Shown here one piece after another: positions 22,439 through 33,075 of a stretch of 64,000 nucleotides of DNA (position 1 is the stretch's first letter; each line of letters begins with the position of its first letter). Source of the stretch: Incurvaria masculella (Eukaryota; Arthropoda; Insecta; Lepidoptera; Incurvariidae); assembly GCA_946894095.1 (NCBI GenBank), contig OX335645.2, positions 15,275,001 through 15,339,000 on the forward strand, given 5' to 3'. Under the pieces are notes generated by a model. The model saw only the letters and a program-made list of their open reading frames with translations, did not search any database and was not told the DNA's origin. The translations under genes and the position numbers were made by a program.

Positions 22439-22600
22439 CGATTCAAATAAGAATAGGACGGGGCTCGTGGCTAACTTCACTCGAATTCGCGAGGGAAAGT
22501 ACGCGGCAACACCGCGGCAAAGTTTGTGAAGTCAAGTGAGGGTTTTAGCAGTTTGACATTCAAAATGGCGGTGATCCAATCCTATTCTTATTTGAATCGC
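22439..22600. mobile_element. foldback element with perfect 21-bp arms
   Basis: 22439-22459 (starting 'gcgattcaaataagaatag') is exactly inverse to 22580-22600. The 120-bp interior is non-coding. Confidence 0.65.
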
Positions 22601-22654
22601 ATTGTACGTAACTTATCTTATCCATCTATACTTTTTGACTAGACTTTTTGTGTT

Positions 22655-22790
22655 TGTATTCATTTTTTTAAGGGACGTTTATTACGGATATTATGTAATT
22701 AATTGATTTCAACAAACATAAAAAAAGCAAAAACAAAACAAACAGACGAATTGAGAACCTCCTCCTTTTTGAAGTCGGTTAAAAAATAGG
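22655..22790 (+). repeat. retroelement-type tail
   Basis: It ends 'gaattgagaacctcctcctt' plus 'tttgaagtcggtt', the same ending as 38430-38466. Confidence 0.65.
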
Positions 22791-23149
22791 AAAAGACGTA
22801 GTTTCAGTTTTATTGTGCAAAATATTAAAAAAAATATTTCTTAATTTGACTGACGAAACAGGCACGAGCCATTGTATGAATCTTGATCACTATTATACCC
22901 TTAAGAGCCCATTAGAATTAGCTTTATAAGTAAAGTACCTGGGAGGACCGATGTTCGCTAGGTTAATTTAGATGTGGCGCCATGTGTTGTTGAGTAGCTG
23001 ATATCAATGTATGAGAACATTCCATAAGGTAGCGTTTATTTTTTTGTATGATACTCCTATGTATAGTAAAATTTTGTAAGTACATCATAATCTAAACACA
23101 AAATTATTTATATTTACATTAACATTTACACGAATTACTGTGAATATAT

Positions 23150-23531
23150 CGCAGCCTCAATAGCCCAGTGGCGCGACACTTCGGCGATCGCTCTCCGAAG
23201 TTAAGCAACGCTGGGTCCGGTCTGGTCTTGGATGGGTGACCATTCGACTGTTGAGAGAGGCTGGCCGTGGTTCGGATTCCACGTTACTAGATTACACGTT
23301 CCTTACTTACTAGATGGTAGGGTTAATCCCGCCCGGGTTGGTACCATCGCATTGGATGAACGATGGTCGAAGCGGCAATGGAAAATGTCCGTGTTTCCAT
23401 CCAGTTCAATGTAGCCGTGCGATATAAGGAAGGTCCTGGCATGGCACCTAGTTCCCATGTGGTGTGTTGGGCTAATACCATGACAGAAGGTGTGGTATTA
23501 GCCATCCATGTCTAGTCACATAAAAAAAAAT
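23150..23531 (+). mobile_element. near full-length SINE with a 5S rRNA-like head
   Basis: 23195-23241 reads 'ccgaagttaagcaacg', then 'ggtctggtcttggatggg' and 'tgacc', which is the internal control region of 5S rRNA. A box-A-like 'tagcccagtgg' precedes it. The body runs through 'gtggttcggattccacg', 'gttaatcccgcccgggttgg', 'gatggtcgaagcggcaatgg', 'cgatataaggaagg' and 'tggtattagccatccatgtc' to an A-run at 23523-23531. It is the best reference copy of the family in the window and would be transcribed by RNA polymerase III if active. Confidence 0.9.
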
Positions 23532-23539
23532 GTAAGTAC

Positions 23540-24306
23540 GTGTATGGACTCCCATACGTGTACCCTACCTTGAAAGTACAGGATTTAAAGAATCGAATTC
23601 GAGTAATTTCGATCGAAGATCAAATTGAAATTACCTGTTTTGTACCTAGCTAATATTTTCCAAGGACACCTAAGGCTCGCCTTACTAGTTTTATGTTGCC
23701 ACTTTCAGTTTTATGCGTTTCAATAAAGTTGGATATCACGTCGGGACGTGTGCCCCAGCTGAATATGAACGGGTATATATTTATTAGCACTACTCGATAT
23801 TACATAGAACCCGTATTCAGTGTCTCCTTTGATGTCTGAATGCGAGACGCTTTATAAAAGCGAGATGTTTGATTATTGCGACAGCTGAAACGGCGGCGGG
23901 TCAGTTAACGGTGCGGAATGTGAAAGGCTAAAGGCGGACGGCGGAAGGGAGAAGGCGATCCTGTGATCCTTTAGGAAGGAGCTGGGCGAGCTGGCTCGGG
24001 CACAGCGATTATAGTGTGGGTGTCGGCAGCTGCGACGCTGCCTGGCAGGGAGCTCGCGGCGAGACGTTTCATTACACGCGTCCGAGCTGACACTTTTATT
24101 AGCACGATCTATCGCTCCCTCGGTGCCGCTGCGACAGAGGCTGTGACGAAGGCTGCGACCGAGGATGCCACTGTCGCTCTTTACGTGATGCGATTTGCGT
24201 TAGCCGATTCTAAAAGTGTCCAACTGATAAAGCATTTGATTGTTTCAGATAATATTCAATCTTGTGGTTGAAATGTGTTTGCAAGGACTCGCTACGTTCT
24301 TTTGAT
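23540..24306. other. non-coding
   Basis: No gene is recognised. The GC-richer patch at 24000-24190 holds an Ala/Thr-rich open frame without domain features. Confidence 0.35.
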
Positions 24307-24362
24307 TAAGGCGGCTCAATTTCCCGTACAAAGGCAAAGTTATACACAAAATAGCTTTTCAG

Positions 24363-24690
24363 GGTTCCGTACCCAAAGACTGCCAACAGAACCCTATTAC
24401 TAAGCCTCCGCTGCTCGTCCGTCCATCCGTCCGTCCGTTCGTCCGTCCGTCCGTCCGTCCGTCCGTCCGTCCGTCCGTCCGTCCGTCCGTCCGTCCGTCC
24501 GAATTTTCACAGAGTATTTATTTTGCCGCTATAACAACAAATAGGTAAAATAAAAAATATAAAAATTACCCCATAAATTGCCCCACTACATACAAAAAAG
24601 ATGATTATTTGGTGTTAAATTATTAATTGTACAATGGTACGGAACCCTTCGTGTGCGAGTCCAACTCCCACTTGGCCGGTTTTTTAGTAA
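24363..24690 (+). mobile_element. microsatellite-bearing interspersed element
   Basis: It runs from 'agggttccgtacccaaag' to 'acttggccggttttttag', with a (CCGT)n core and 'ttgccgctataacaacaaat' between. Relatives are at 19530-19815 and 37540-37725. Confidence 0.85.
24416..24501 (+). repeat. (CCGT)n microsatellite
   Basis: About 20 tandem CCGT units with two early interruptions (CCAT and a TTCG step). Confidence 0.95.
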
Positions 24691-24865
24691 ATAGAACCAA
24701 ATCTAGCACTATGCGCATTGCCTGCTTTGTGGACATCTTGCATCCTCCTTATCACGGAGCCTGTCTTTTTCTTTGAACTAGAGACGGTGCCAGAGTGTAT
24801 AAGCACATTTTGTGAGGTGCCCGCCAATAAGTCATATCATAAGGCCCGCCCGTTGCACCCTCAGA

Positions 24866-25427
24866 AATGCAGCAACGCAAAAATGCACAAGAATTTAAAG
24901 GTGACAACAACTTAATGAGGCCTTATATTTTTTTTGCCTTAAGTATTTATTTTATTATTCTTGTATACTTCTTGTAAAGTACAAAAAAAATATTACTGAC
25001 GTTTAATAAATAAAAAAAAATTATTGTAAATAACACCTACGAAATTGTTGGTACGTAATAATTAAGCACTTACAAATTCGTAGGTGTTAAAAACAATGTG
25101 AATCGGATTGATGGTTGAACCTATTATATCCACGTAATTTATGTTTTTTATTTCCGAATTCAGAGGACTTCGGTAGTAAGAATGAGACAGGGCCGGGAGG
25201 CGGCGCGGCGGCGGCGGTGGGGAGTCCTCGGAATTCCTCCAATATACCAGGGTGACAGCGCGTTTTCACACCCGCCCTGCCACCTCCACCGCCGCAACCG
25301 CCCCGCGCCGCAGCACGCCTGTCGCTCAGTTCGAACTTAAATTAGCGTGTAGGGATCATGGATGGTTATTGTTTGGGCAAAGAATGGGCGGGCCCTAACA
25401 CGGAGATCCGAACGACAGAAGGGGGGT
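24866..25427. other. AT-rich then GC-rich non-coding
   Basis: There is a GC-rich (GGC)n-like patch at 25195-25320. No gene is seen. Confidence 0.35.
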
Positions 25428-25660
25428 GGGGTTACTATGGTAAACTACTCGCCAGACAACAGGTGAACAGGCCAAAGATTTATTTAATCTGACGTTTAGT
25501 TGCATTTCGGTGAAAAAGGATCCTTTCTCATCTAAGATGCCAACTGGTAAATTTGAGTTAACTTGGCCGAATAATGCGCCTTTGATAATTGCTTTCTTGC
25601 CTGTTTACCTGCTATTCACCCATCGAGATAACTTACCATGGTAACCGCCCAGGGGTCTTC
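25428..25660 (+). mobile_element. MITE, GTTACC/GGTAA family, best copy
   Basis: The ends 'ggggttactatggtaaa' and 'ttaccatggtaaccgccc' are inverse over about 20 bp, with weaker inverse similarity further in ('gtgaacaggcc' against 'gcctgtttacc'). Confidence 0.7.
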
Positions 25661-25961
25661 TGTCATCCCGACCCGCTTGGGTGACTGCTCGCACTTCCCT
25701 GACCTTTTTAGGGTCTCAAAGCTAAAACTAGGAGGATACATTTCAAAACAGACCGGGCGGCTAAATAAACACATTCATTTACATATCTATATTTAAATGA
25801 GATATAGTCAGATTGTCTAATTTAACATATGATTTAATAAGTTACTGACAATAGTTTTTAAAGGGGAATTGTCGACTATAAGTCATTTAGAAAATGAAAA
25901 TTAATAATACTTATAAGTGGAATATGAGAACTGTTTTATAAAATGTGTCCCAAAAGACTAA

Positions 25962-26126
25962 CAGTCGTATTCAAAGTGGGCGCACTAACTTTAATATTTT
26001 TTTATATTTTAATATTTATATTTATATTTTTAATATTTTTTATTTAACTTTAATAGGTTTTTGTATGGGTTAGTCCGGTGCAAATCCCGTACTAAGTTTT
26101 TATAGGTTCACTCTGAATACGACTGC
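25962..26126. mobile_element. foldback MITE, copy of 20236-20320 with an AT-rich insert
   Basis: The ends 'cagtcgtattcaaagtg' and 'cactctgaatacgactg' are inverse with one mismatch. Confidence 0.7.
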
Positions 26127-26129
26127 TCA

Positions 26130-26954
26130 ACTTTACTAGATTCTCCATTATTTTGGTTATATCTATGCGGATCATTTAGGATTTCAGCGGATTCAGCAAA
26201 CAAATTCAACTAGATCAAAAAAACTAAAATAGTTGTATTGTATTGGATATCATTTTTTTGTCAAATTGGTAGACAAGCTACACTCAGACAGGTCATTTTT
26301 TCTTATTTTAGGGCATACAGGCAAACATAGATTCAGCTTACAATTTCTGGCATATACCATCGTCAAATTTACTTAACAATGAAAACTAAGCTAAATATGT
26401 CAACTTAATATTATATCTACACAATCTAATATTATATCTACATAATATTATATCTATACAACTACAAGTTGTCCGCCGGCATGAACGAAACAACTAAACA
26501 TTAGATGGATAGGCTAGATGCTAGAAGAAAATTAAATAAATGCTATAAAGGAGAATGCCCCTGCCCCATACATTTTGGGACCCTCAAAATTTTAGTGTCT
26601 GTCTTCCAAAGCTGTGTTATAATTTAGAAAATAATATAAATATAATCAATTACTCTTTGAATTATGAATTTTAAAGACCAAATTAATTGCCATTTTAAAG
26701 TTTTTGACCGAATGCGGTTTTTAGATTATACATGTTTTAGAGACACCAGCAAGTGCTCAGCGTAGAGCATAATGCTAAAAAATGGACAGAGTTTAATGTC
26801 TCTTTGATATTGCATAAGCAACAATCCTTCACATTGGTCCTAGGGATAATAATTAACGTATTTACGCCTTTTTCCTCCCTTACCCTACGGAATGGCATGG
26901 AGCAGGCTACCCGAACACGTCTTGTGACAACGGAAGTACTATGCGATGTTATGG
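26130..26954. other. AT-rich non-coding
   Basis: A tandem 'aatattatatctaca' repeat occupies about 26407-26462. No gene is seen. Confidence 0.4.
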
Positions 26955-27012
26955 TTTTTTTTTTTTTTTTTTTTTTATGTAAAGCGCGGCATATGGCGTA
27001 CGCCAGGACCTC

Positions 27013-29184
27013 TTAAGGTGCCCGACGACGCCCATGAGCTTTCGAACTTTCGGGGCTGCGAAAACCATGCCGGCCGGCCAGGTGCTTCTTCACACCATGT
27101 TTGAAGGAACCCAGGTGGTACTTAAGGGGAAATAACACGGCAGGGAGTGCGTTCCATAGTTTACCGACCCTATAGATAAAGGACCTAGAGGATCGGTTGG
27201 TTCTAATTTTTGGAATGTCTACAGTGTACGGGTGCATTTCCTGCCTGTTCCGTGTTGTGCGATGGTAGAAAGGGGACGGAGGGACAGCGTTATGCAGCTC
27301 CGATGAACATTCTCCATGGTAAAGACGGTAGAACACAGAGAGAGACCCAACATCCCTTCGGAGTTGGAGGGTCTCTAGATTCAAAGACACCTCGGGATCG
27401 TCGACGAGACGCACGGCCCGACGCTGTATCGAGTCCAGGGAGCCAAGCAGGTGCTGAGCTGAGCCGTCCCACAAATGCGAGCAGTACTCCACGCAAGACC
27501 TTATCTGCGCCTTATAAAGGAGCAGTTTTTGGTCAGGCGTGAAATACTGTCGTACCCTGTTAAGAACTCCCAGCTTTTTAGAGGCAAGCTTGGCTTTATC
27601 CTCGATATGGCGTCCGAAATTAAGGTTATGCGTCAGGTCGACCCCAAGTATCCCTATATGTTCGTCAATACGTAGAGTTGCTCCCTGGAAAGTCGGAGCC
27701 ACACTGAACGGAGTACGCTTCGCACTGAACACGCACGCCTGTGTCTTGCTCGCGTTAAACTCGACGAGGTTCTGGAGACCCCATTCGGAAACTTTTTCCA
27801 GGGTCTCTTCGAGTCTAACAACGAGGCGCCGCCTATTCTCCTCCACTTCAGCCCGGCTTGCGGTCTGGTGACTGGTGTACCTGGCTAGTACTGTGCTGTC
27901 GTCTGCGTAGCAGTCAATGTCGCCCAAATTAAGCAGATCATTAATTTGAACCAGAAAGAGGGTCGGGGACAGCACAGAGCCCTGCGGCACGCCGGTATTC
28001 ACAGACATGGCTTCGGAGCAGCATCCGTCAACCAAGACTTTTATGCTGCGGCCATGCAGGAAGTCGGCGATCCAGTCACACAGCTCGGGTGGCAGGCCAT
28101 AGGAGGGCAGCTTGGAAAGCAGTGCCTTGTGCCAGACCCGGTCAAATGCTTTCGCGATATCCAGGCCGATAGCCATACCTTCGCCATGATTTTCGAGCGC
28201 ATCACCCATCTCATGTGAGACGTGAACTAGGAGATCCCCAGCAGATCGATTCCGACGGAAGCCGTATTGACGATCGCTGAGGAGTTCATTGCTCTCTAGA
28301 TACTTCATCAGCTGTGAGTTAATGATGCGCTCCATCACTTTGCAGAGAAGAGAGGTAATGGCTATGGGACGGTAGTTGGCCGGGTCTGATCGATCGCCTT
28401 TTTTAGGCACGGGCTGAACGTTGGCCGATTTCCAAGCTGCGGGCACACATCCAGTGGAGTACGATAGGCGGTAAAGGCGGGTAAGGACAGGAGCTAATTC
28501 CGGAGCACATTTCTTCAACACCAGCGCAGGAATGCCATCAGGGCCACTCGCCTTCCTGGAATCTAGGGCGAAGAGCTCACGCCGTACAACTCCTTGGCGG
28601 AATTGTATGCTCGGCATAGAGACTCCGCACCCAGGAATGGCAGGCGGAATGGAGCCACCATCATCCAGGCGAGAATTCGCCGAAAAGATGTCCACCAGAA
28701 GGTTGGCCTTCTCTTTGGCGGAAAAAGCGAGTGATCCGTCAGGCTGCTGCAATGGTGGAAGTGAGGAGCGGCAGAAATTCGCTTCGACAGATTTGGCAAG
28801 GGACCAGAATTGACGGCTCCCAGTCGGGTGGCTGATCAACTTCTCGCCAATTCTGCCGATATGCTCGAACTTCGCTCTGGCAATTGCTCTCTTACTGGAT
28901 CTGGAGGCTACGTTAAGAGCTTGTTTCAGCGCTTTTACGTCTGGGTCACGCCGTGTTCGCGCACGGGACCATGCACGGTGGGCCGCGTTCTTAGTAGAAC
29001 AAGCGGCCGCACATTCCGCGTTAAACCATGGCTGGCTTTTGCCACCGAGGGATTTGGTGGAGCTGGGAATAAAAAGCTCCATAGCTCCCGTGATCACCTC
29101 GGAAACGGCATTCGCACAGCTCGACGGATCCATAGCGCTGAAACAGAGCTGTCTCCAAGGGAAGGAGGAGAAGTGTTCTCGCAT
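27013..29184 (-). pseudogene. LINE ORF, reverse transcriptase part (downstream of a nonsense codon)
   Basis: 723 codons from the in-frame ATG directly after the TGA at 29187-29185. Landmarks in order: SRKASGPDGIPALVLKKCAP; PKKGDRSDPANYRPIAI; QYGFRRNRSAGD; LDIAKAFDRVWHK (motif A, D..AFD); TGVPQGSVLSPTLF (motif B); DCYADDSTV (motif C, catalytic DD); then a C-terminal part with EYCSHLWDGS and PFYHRTTRNRQ. All polymerase aspartates are present and there is no frameshift. It ends in TAA at 27013-27015. In the intact element this is the C-terminal three quarters of one polyprotein with the endonuclease. Here the ATG after the stop is probably fortuitous. Confidence 0.9.
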
Positions 29185-29979
29185 TCAGTCCCAATCTGCC
29201 GACTCATAATGCCACACCAGACGCGTGCCGGGCGCACGTTTCTCAGTCTGGGTGTGTGGCACAGTTGACCTCACCAGGCAATGATCAGATGACCCCAAGG
29301 GGGCAAGCACCGACACCTTATACCCGGCGGGTTTGGTGGTCAGCAGAAGATCCAGTAAGGAGGACGCATCACCTGCTCGATCTGGGATACGCGTATGTTG
29401 CGTCACCAATTGAGTCAGGTTGTGCGCCAAGGCGAAGTTACGCACAGCCCTACCAGCAAAGTCAGTCTTCTCGGAGCCTAGCCACAACGCATGGTGCGCG
29501 TTAAAATCTCCCAGAAAGACCAACTCCGCTGAGGGGAACCTTGCCTGTGCATCGTCTGCCGCTTTGCTCATGTACTCGAGAAGTCGAGTAACCTCCCTGT
29601 CCCCGTTGTGCGGTCTGTACAGACACGCGTACAGCCGCGTGTCCGTCCCCATGTCAACATGGACCCAAAGCACAGAGTGTTCGGGGTCCTCCATGCAATG
29701 AAGACGGCGACAACAAATATCAGACCTGACGAACAGGCATACCCCGGCCTTCGGACGGAAGGATTCCTCCAGAGTAAAACCGGGATAGTGCAGGTACGAC
29801 GTGTCGGCAGGTCGTGATATTTGTGTCTCCGTAAGAAAAAGCATGGCCGGCTTCGTCTGTTCCAGGTGCAGGTGCACGGCATTCAGGTTTGTGTGCAGCC
29901 CCCGTATGTTCGCGAAATCTACGCGAAAAGTGCCGGGGTTGTGCACCGCTGAATATACGTTTTTCTTTGTTGGTGTCAT
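29185..29979 (-). pseudogene. LINE ORF, APE-type endonuclease part, ends at a premature TGA
   Basis: 264 codons from ATG at 29979. Endonuclease landmarks: FANIRGL (Asn), FLTETQI (Glu), LYACLYRPHNGD, FLGDFNAHHALW (Asp and Asn), SLLDLLLTT, and GSSDHCLV (Asp-His), so the metal-binding and catalytic residues are all visible. The frame ends DWD-TGA-MREHFSSFPW, and the next frame is in phase with no gap. GGA to TGA or CGA to TGA is the simplest explanation, since a single sense codon would restore one ~988-codon ORF. The enzyme would nick target DNA for target-primed reverse transcription. Confidence 0.9.
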
Positions 29980-30590
29980 TGCATGGTTGTGTGGTGTGAG
30001 GTTGCACAGGGGACAAGTAGCGAAGATTTGTGGTCAAAGCGCAACTCTGTGGCTTCGTCACTGTCTGCCTGGGATGGTGAGAAACCGACACGATGGACGG
30101 AAGGGCCCCCGGTCCCCCCCGGAAGTGGCCGCCGGGACCCCGGCAGTCCGGTCACCAACCGGCACGACGGACCACTCCGAGATTATGCGCCGAGTGATGG
30201 TGCAGCCTTCTGTGTTGGTTAGACACAGACCGGGCCCTGAACTACTCGGCGGGCGGGCAGCGGGACACCCGTTTCACCAGGTCTCCCTGGCCATCGTGTC
30301 GATCACTTACTCCCAAGCAGTGATTTAGCTTTAGAGTCACTGGACCACTCCTCTTCGCCCCTAAATCCCCCTTGCTACTGGGTCCTCGGGATTCACGCCG
30401 GAACACAGCGAACTGCTTGGCGGTGCGACTTATCACCGAGTGTGGTGGCGTACCCAGTCGACCTGGCGGTCTACCACACGCTGGATCCCTTAGTCGCCTC
30501 TTACGACATGCACGGGAAGACATGCAGTGGGCCCATTTGTATTCTTTTAACGTGCCGGTACCCACACAGCACAGCTGTGTGGGTACCGGC
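29980..30590 (-). promoter_or_regulatory. LINE 5' leader with palindrome and shared leader module
   Basis: About 610 bp without an ORF1. 30491-30512 carries 'tagtcgcctcttacgacatg', also found in the BEL leader at 54993-55014. 30554-30570 and 30574-30590 are perfect 17-bp inverse arms around 'aca', in plus-strand sense 'gccggtacccacacagc' and 'gctgtgtgggtaccggc'. In non-LTR elements the internal promoter usually lies here, but no promoter motif is claimed. Confidence 0.6.
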
Positions 30591-30692
30591 CTCCTTGTAT
30601 TATTCATATTGTTAGTAGGAAAAGAAGTAATTGTGAAAGATTACTTTAAATTATTAAACGAGTAACCGGCGGTGAAAAATGGGAATTCAGAT

Positions 30693-30722
30693 AGTTTATT
30701 TATTTATTTATTTATTTATTTG
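30693..30722 (+). repeat. (TTTA)n microsatellite
   Basis: About seven tandem TTTA units. Confidence 0.9.
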
Positions 30723-32189
30723 GAAAATCAACAGCTTTTATAAACATAGCTTTTATACAATGACAAAAATGCAAAACATAAGCCAATAACAGATTTCCAC
30801 TTCTTGTACAAAAAAGACTGTGCTCCAACTGTATTCGTCTATGATGGTGAGAGATTGTGTGAGGGTGTGTGTGGTGTGTCAGAGGGTGTGTTTAAAATAT
30901 GTTTAAATAATAAATACAAAGTATCGCATATGTGTCAATAAAAGACAGGAATGATTTCTAAGGGGCCTGGATTTGGGCATTCTCCTTTGCGTACATTCGT
31001 AGCATTCTGGAATATGCAACACTGCTCAATTTCACAAGTCGTGACTTTGGTATAGATTTTAAGGAGTCCTGACGAAATTATAAAAAAATGTGCAGCGTGG
31101 GTCCAAAGTGTGATTTGATTTTCGTGATCTCCTTTCCGTATTCGGAGGACTTAGGTGCCATGCCAGGACCTGCCCTTTATAAGCATGGCTTCTATTTTGA
31201 ATCATTTTATTTCTAATCCTCAGTTTACTTGTGGCTCCTAAAATTGCGCGTTTTGTCTAGTACCAGAGCCACAATAATAATTTCTGCAGAGCAGCCAACT
31301 TCCCACAGCTACTTGAGCTTATTATTCTCCCAGCGGCCACTTGTTCCAATCTCACACGCCACATTAACGTGGAATTTAATTCCGCCCCAAGTCTTATTGC
31401 GGCAAATGAAGGTAGTTAGTGCGATTACGGCGCGCCCTCTGCTGTTAAAATTCATATTTATGAAGAAGCCCAACGTAACGACTGTTATTATTGGAAACGT
31501 TTCGCGGCTTTCACGGGACTAATGGAGCGGACGCGTTCGAAAGCTTTTACGTTACGCATCGGAGCTTCTCGCTGGAGCTTTTTATAGCGGCCGACTCGCT
31601 CGCCCTGGAGGCCAATTCTGGGAAATCCAAGCTGATGAATCAGGAGTGCTCTCAGGAGAGAATTCACTTTGACGTTATCGTAATCGATCGCAGCTCCACA
31701 CACACACACGAAACATTTCCATGTGTTTCCGAATTCAGCGCTAACAAAAAACCATTTCATTCAAAACACATCCTTTTCCATAAGCAAACTGTAAATTTAC
31801 TATAATAGGTCGGAAGTTGTTTGCTAATTCAGTGAAATTCAGGAGTGTATGATCCGTACTATGTAAATTAATTAGCGCAAGAATTGGCCTCGTGCAGCCT
31901 GCCTGTCGCTAAACCGCCGCGTTACCTAACTCGCTCCGTCGTAGCCATTGTCCTTTGGCGGCCCACACATTTGTATATGTGCACAAGTACGAAGTGAAAC
32001 TAATTATGTACTCATAATGCCAGAACCCAAATTTTAAGACAAAGTATCTACCTATTCTGTTATATAATATTATTACACTAGTTTCCGTAACAGCTCCGCT
32101 CGGGACAATATCGTTTGGTAACGACATGGTTGTTTTTTCCAGGATAGAAAGAAGCCAATATTTGTTATGGGTTCAGCACAACATAGTCA
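30723..32189. other. non-coding with repeat remnants
   Basis: A GT-rich simple stretch is at 30850-30892. The two-locus repeat partners are at 31634-31690 and 31840-31893. No gene is recognised. Confidence 0.4.
31143..31195 (-). mobile_element. SINE fragment
   Basis: 'ggacttaggtgccatgccag' and 'gacctgccctttataagcat' are the complement of the SINE segment around 'cataaagggaaggtcctggc'. Confidence 0.65.
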
Positions 32190-32561
32190 TACACTGAGAA
32201 AAAAGGAGGCTGACAAAGTGACAAAAATCACGTTGTCAGAAAAAATTTTTTGAAGTATCAAAATAAGTTGTTACTATAACGAATCGAGCTTATTTCTCAG
32301 GACAGCTTTTATTTTGTCAATTGCTTTTTGTCATTGAAACAAAGTCGTATTTGTTACTGTAACAACTTTGGTCACTGTTTGTTAGTGTAACAATGTGGAA
32401 GTTGCGAGCGCAACAATGTCTAGTATGTTTTGCTAGAATTACTTTGTTAGATTGTATATATGGTCGACAAAATAAAGGTTGTCGTTGCAACCAATTCACT
32501 ATGACGGCTCTCCATGGTTAAAGATTCTTTGTTGGGCCATCAATATTTTTTTCTCAGTGTA
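32190..32561. mobile_element. MITE with TA-flanked inverted ends (Tc1/mariner-like)
   Basis: TACACTGAGAAAAAA (32190-32204) is exactly inverse to 32547-32561. If TA is the target duplication, the element proper is CACTGAG...CTCAGTG. The interior repeats TTGTTACTnTAAC-type half palindromes ('ttgttactataac', 'ttgttactgtaacaa', 'ttgttagtgtaacaa'). It is non-coding. On its right it abuts a LINE fragment at the 'gtacgcc' of the LINE tail, so it may have inserted into that tail. Confidence 0.75.
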
Positions 32562-32985
32562 CGCCAGGACCACCCGTGCCCGACTACTGCTAAAAATGTG
32601 CCGGCCGGCGAGGTGCTTCTTAACTTTTTAGGAAACCCCAGTTGTGCTATGAGGATACACCACGGCATGCCATAACTTGGTTGGCACTTAAAGGAGAAAT
32701 GTGCGCATTCCCCGTTTGTTGCGCGTCTAGCAATGGAAGAATATGGGGACGACTGGACAGCGATATTGAACACAGAGAGAGACCTAAATTCCTTCGCAAC
32801 TGGGTCTCAAAATTCCGGTATTCAAAACTACTCCGGCACTCCAAATTCCGGTATACTAGATGCATAGCTGTTCCGCTCACAGATTAGAACTATAAACTCC
32901 ACGCAGGACCTATCTTCTCCGTGTAGATATTGATGGTTCGTAAGATATTGACGCACTCTGTTGAGGACTCCCAGCTAAACCACGA
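32562..32985 (-). pseudogene. LINE 3' fragment
   Basis: Plus-strand blocks match the tail of 27000-27590: 'cgccaggacc', 'tgccggccggcgaggtgctt', 'cacagagagagacc', 'ctccacgcaggacct' and 'gaggactcccagct'. Many frame breaks are present. Confidence 0.75.
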
Positions 32986-32994
32986 CATGGATTA

Positions 32995-33075
32995 CCTAAC
33001 TGCTAAGTTTAATTGAAATCGGTTTAGGCGTTACGGCATGACTGAATAACAAACATACAAACTTCGCATTTATGC
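32995..33075 (+). repeat. retroelement-type tail remnant
   Basis: 'ttgaaatcggtttaggcgtt' and 'aacaaacatacaaact' resemble the generic 3' ends of lepidopteran retroelements and Helitrons. Confidence 0.4.

Larger units (their letters stand above)
24311..24865 (+). mobile_element. TTAA-family MITE split by a microsatellite element
   Basis: The left end follows TTAA at 24307-24310. The right block ('ctttgtggacatcttgcatc', 'atcacggagcctgtcttttt') matches the 3' part of 11720-12251. The middle of the MITE is missing and is replaced by the element at 24363-24690. Confidence 0.75.
26955..30590 (-). mobile_element. near full-length non-LTR retrotransposon (LINE)
   Basis: Read on the minus strand it has a 5' palindrome and leader (30590-29980), one long ORF with an endonuclease and a reverse transcriptase broken by a single stop, a 36-nt 3' UTR and a 22-base poly(A) (26976-26955). 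No ORF1/gag-like frame is present. Domain content and the CYADDS motif place it among APE-type LINEs of the Jockey/CR1 kind. I cannot assign the clade. No clear target duplication was found. Decayed fragments of the same family occur at 186-655, 17986-18293, 32562-32985, 38615-39325, 46705-46862 and 62285-62490. Confidence 0.85.

Noticed and set aside
23187..23241. Genuine 5S rRNA gene
   Set aside because: Only the internal control region is similar. The flanks are SINE body and the 5' and 3' parts of 5S rRNA are absent.
24014..24271. 85-codon Ala/Thr-rich ORF
   Set aside because: Low complexity and no signal or domain; a chance frame in a GC-rich patch is more likely.
24416..24501. CRISPR-like or satellite array
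   Set aside because: The array is a pure 4-bp microsatellite within an interspersed element; there are no spacers.
27210..30665. Many plus-strand ORFs of 60-175 codons
   Set aside because: Antisense shadows of the LINE ORF and its leader.
31488..31760. Minus-strand ORF sharing LLR.LLIHQLG.PRI with 5578-5868
   Set aside because: The similarity is at DNA level and ends outside the frame; flanking codons are unrelated, so it is a repeat rather than a conserved protein.
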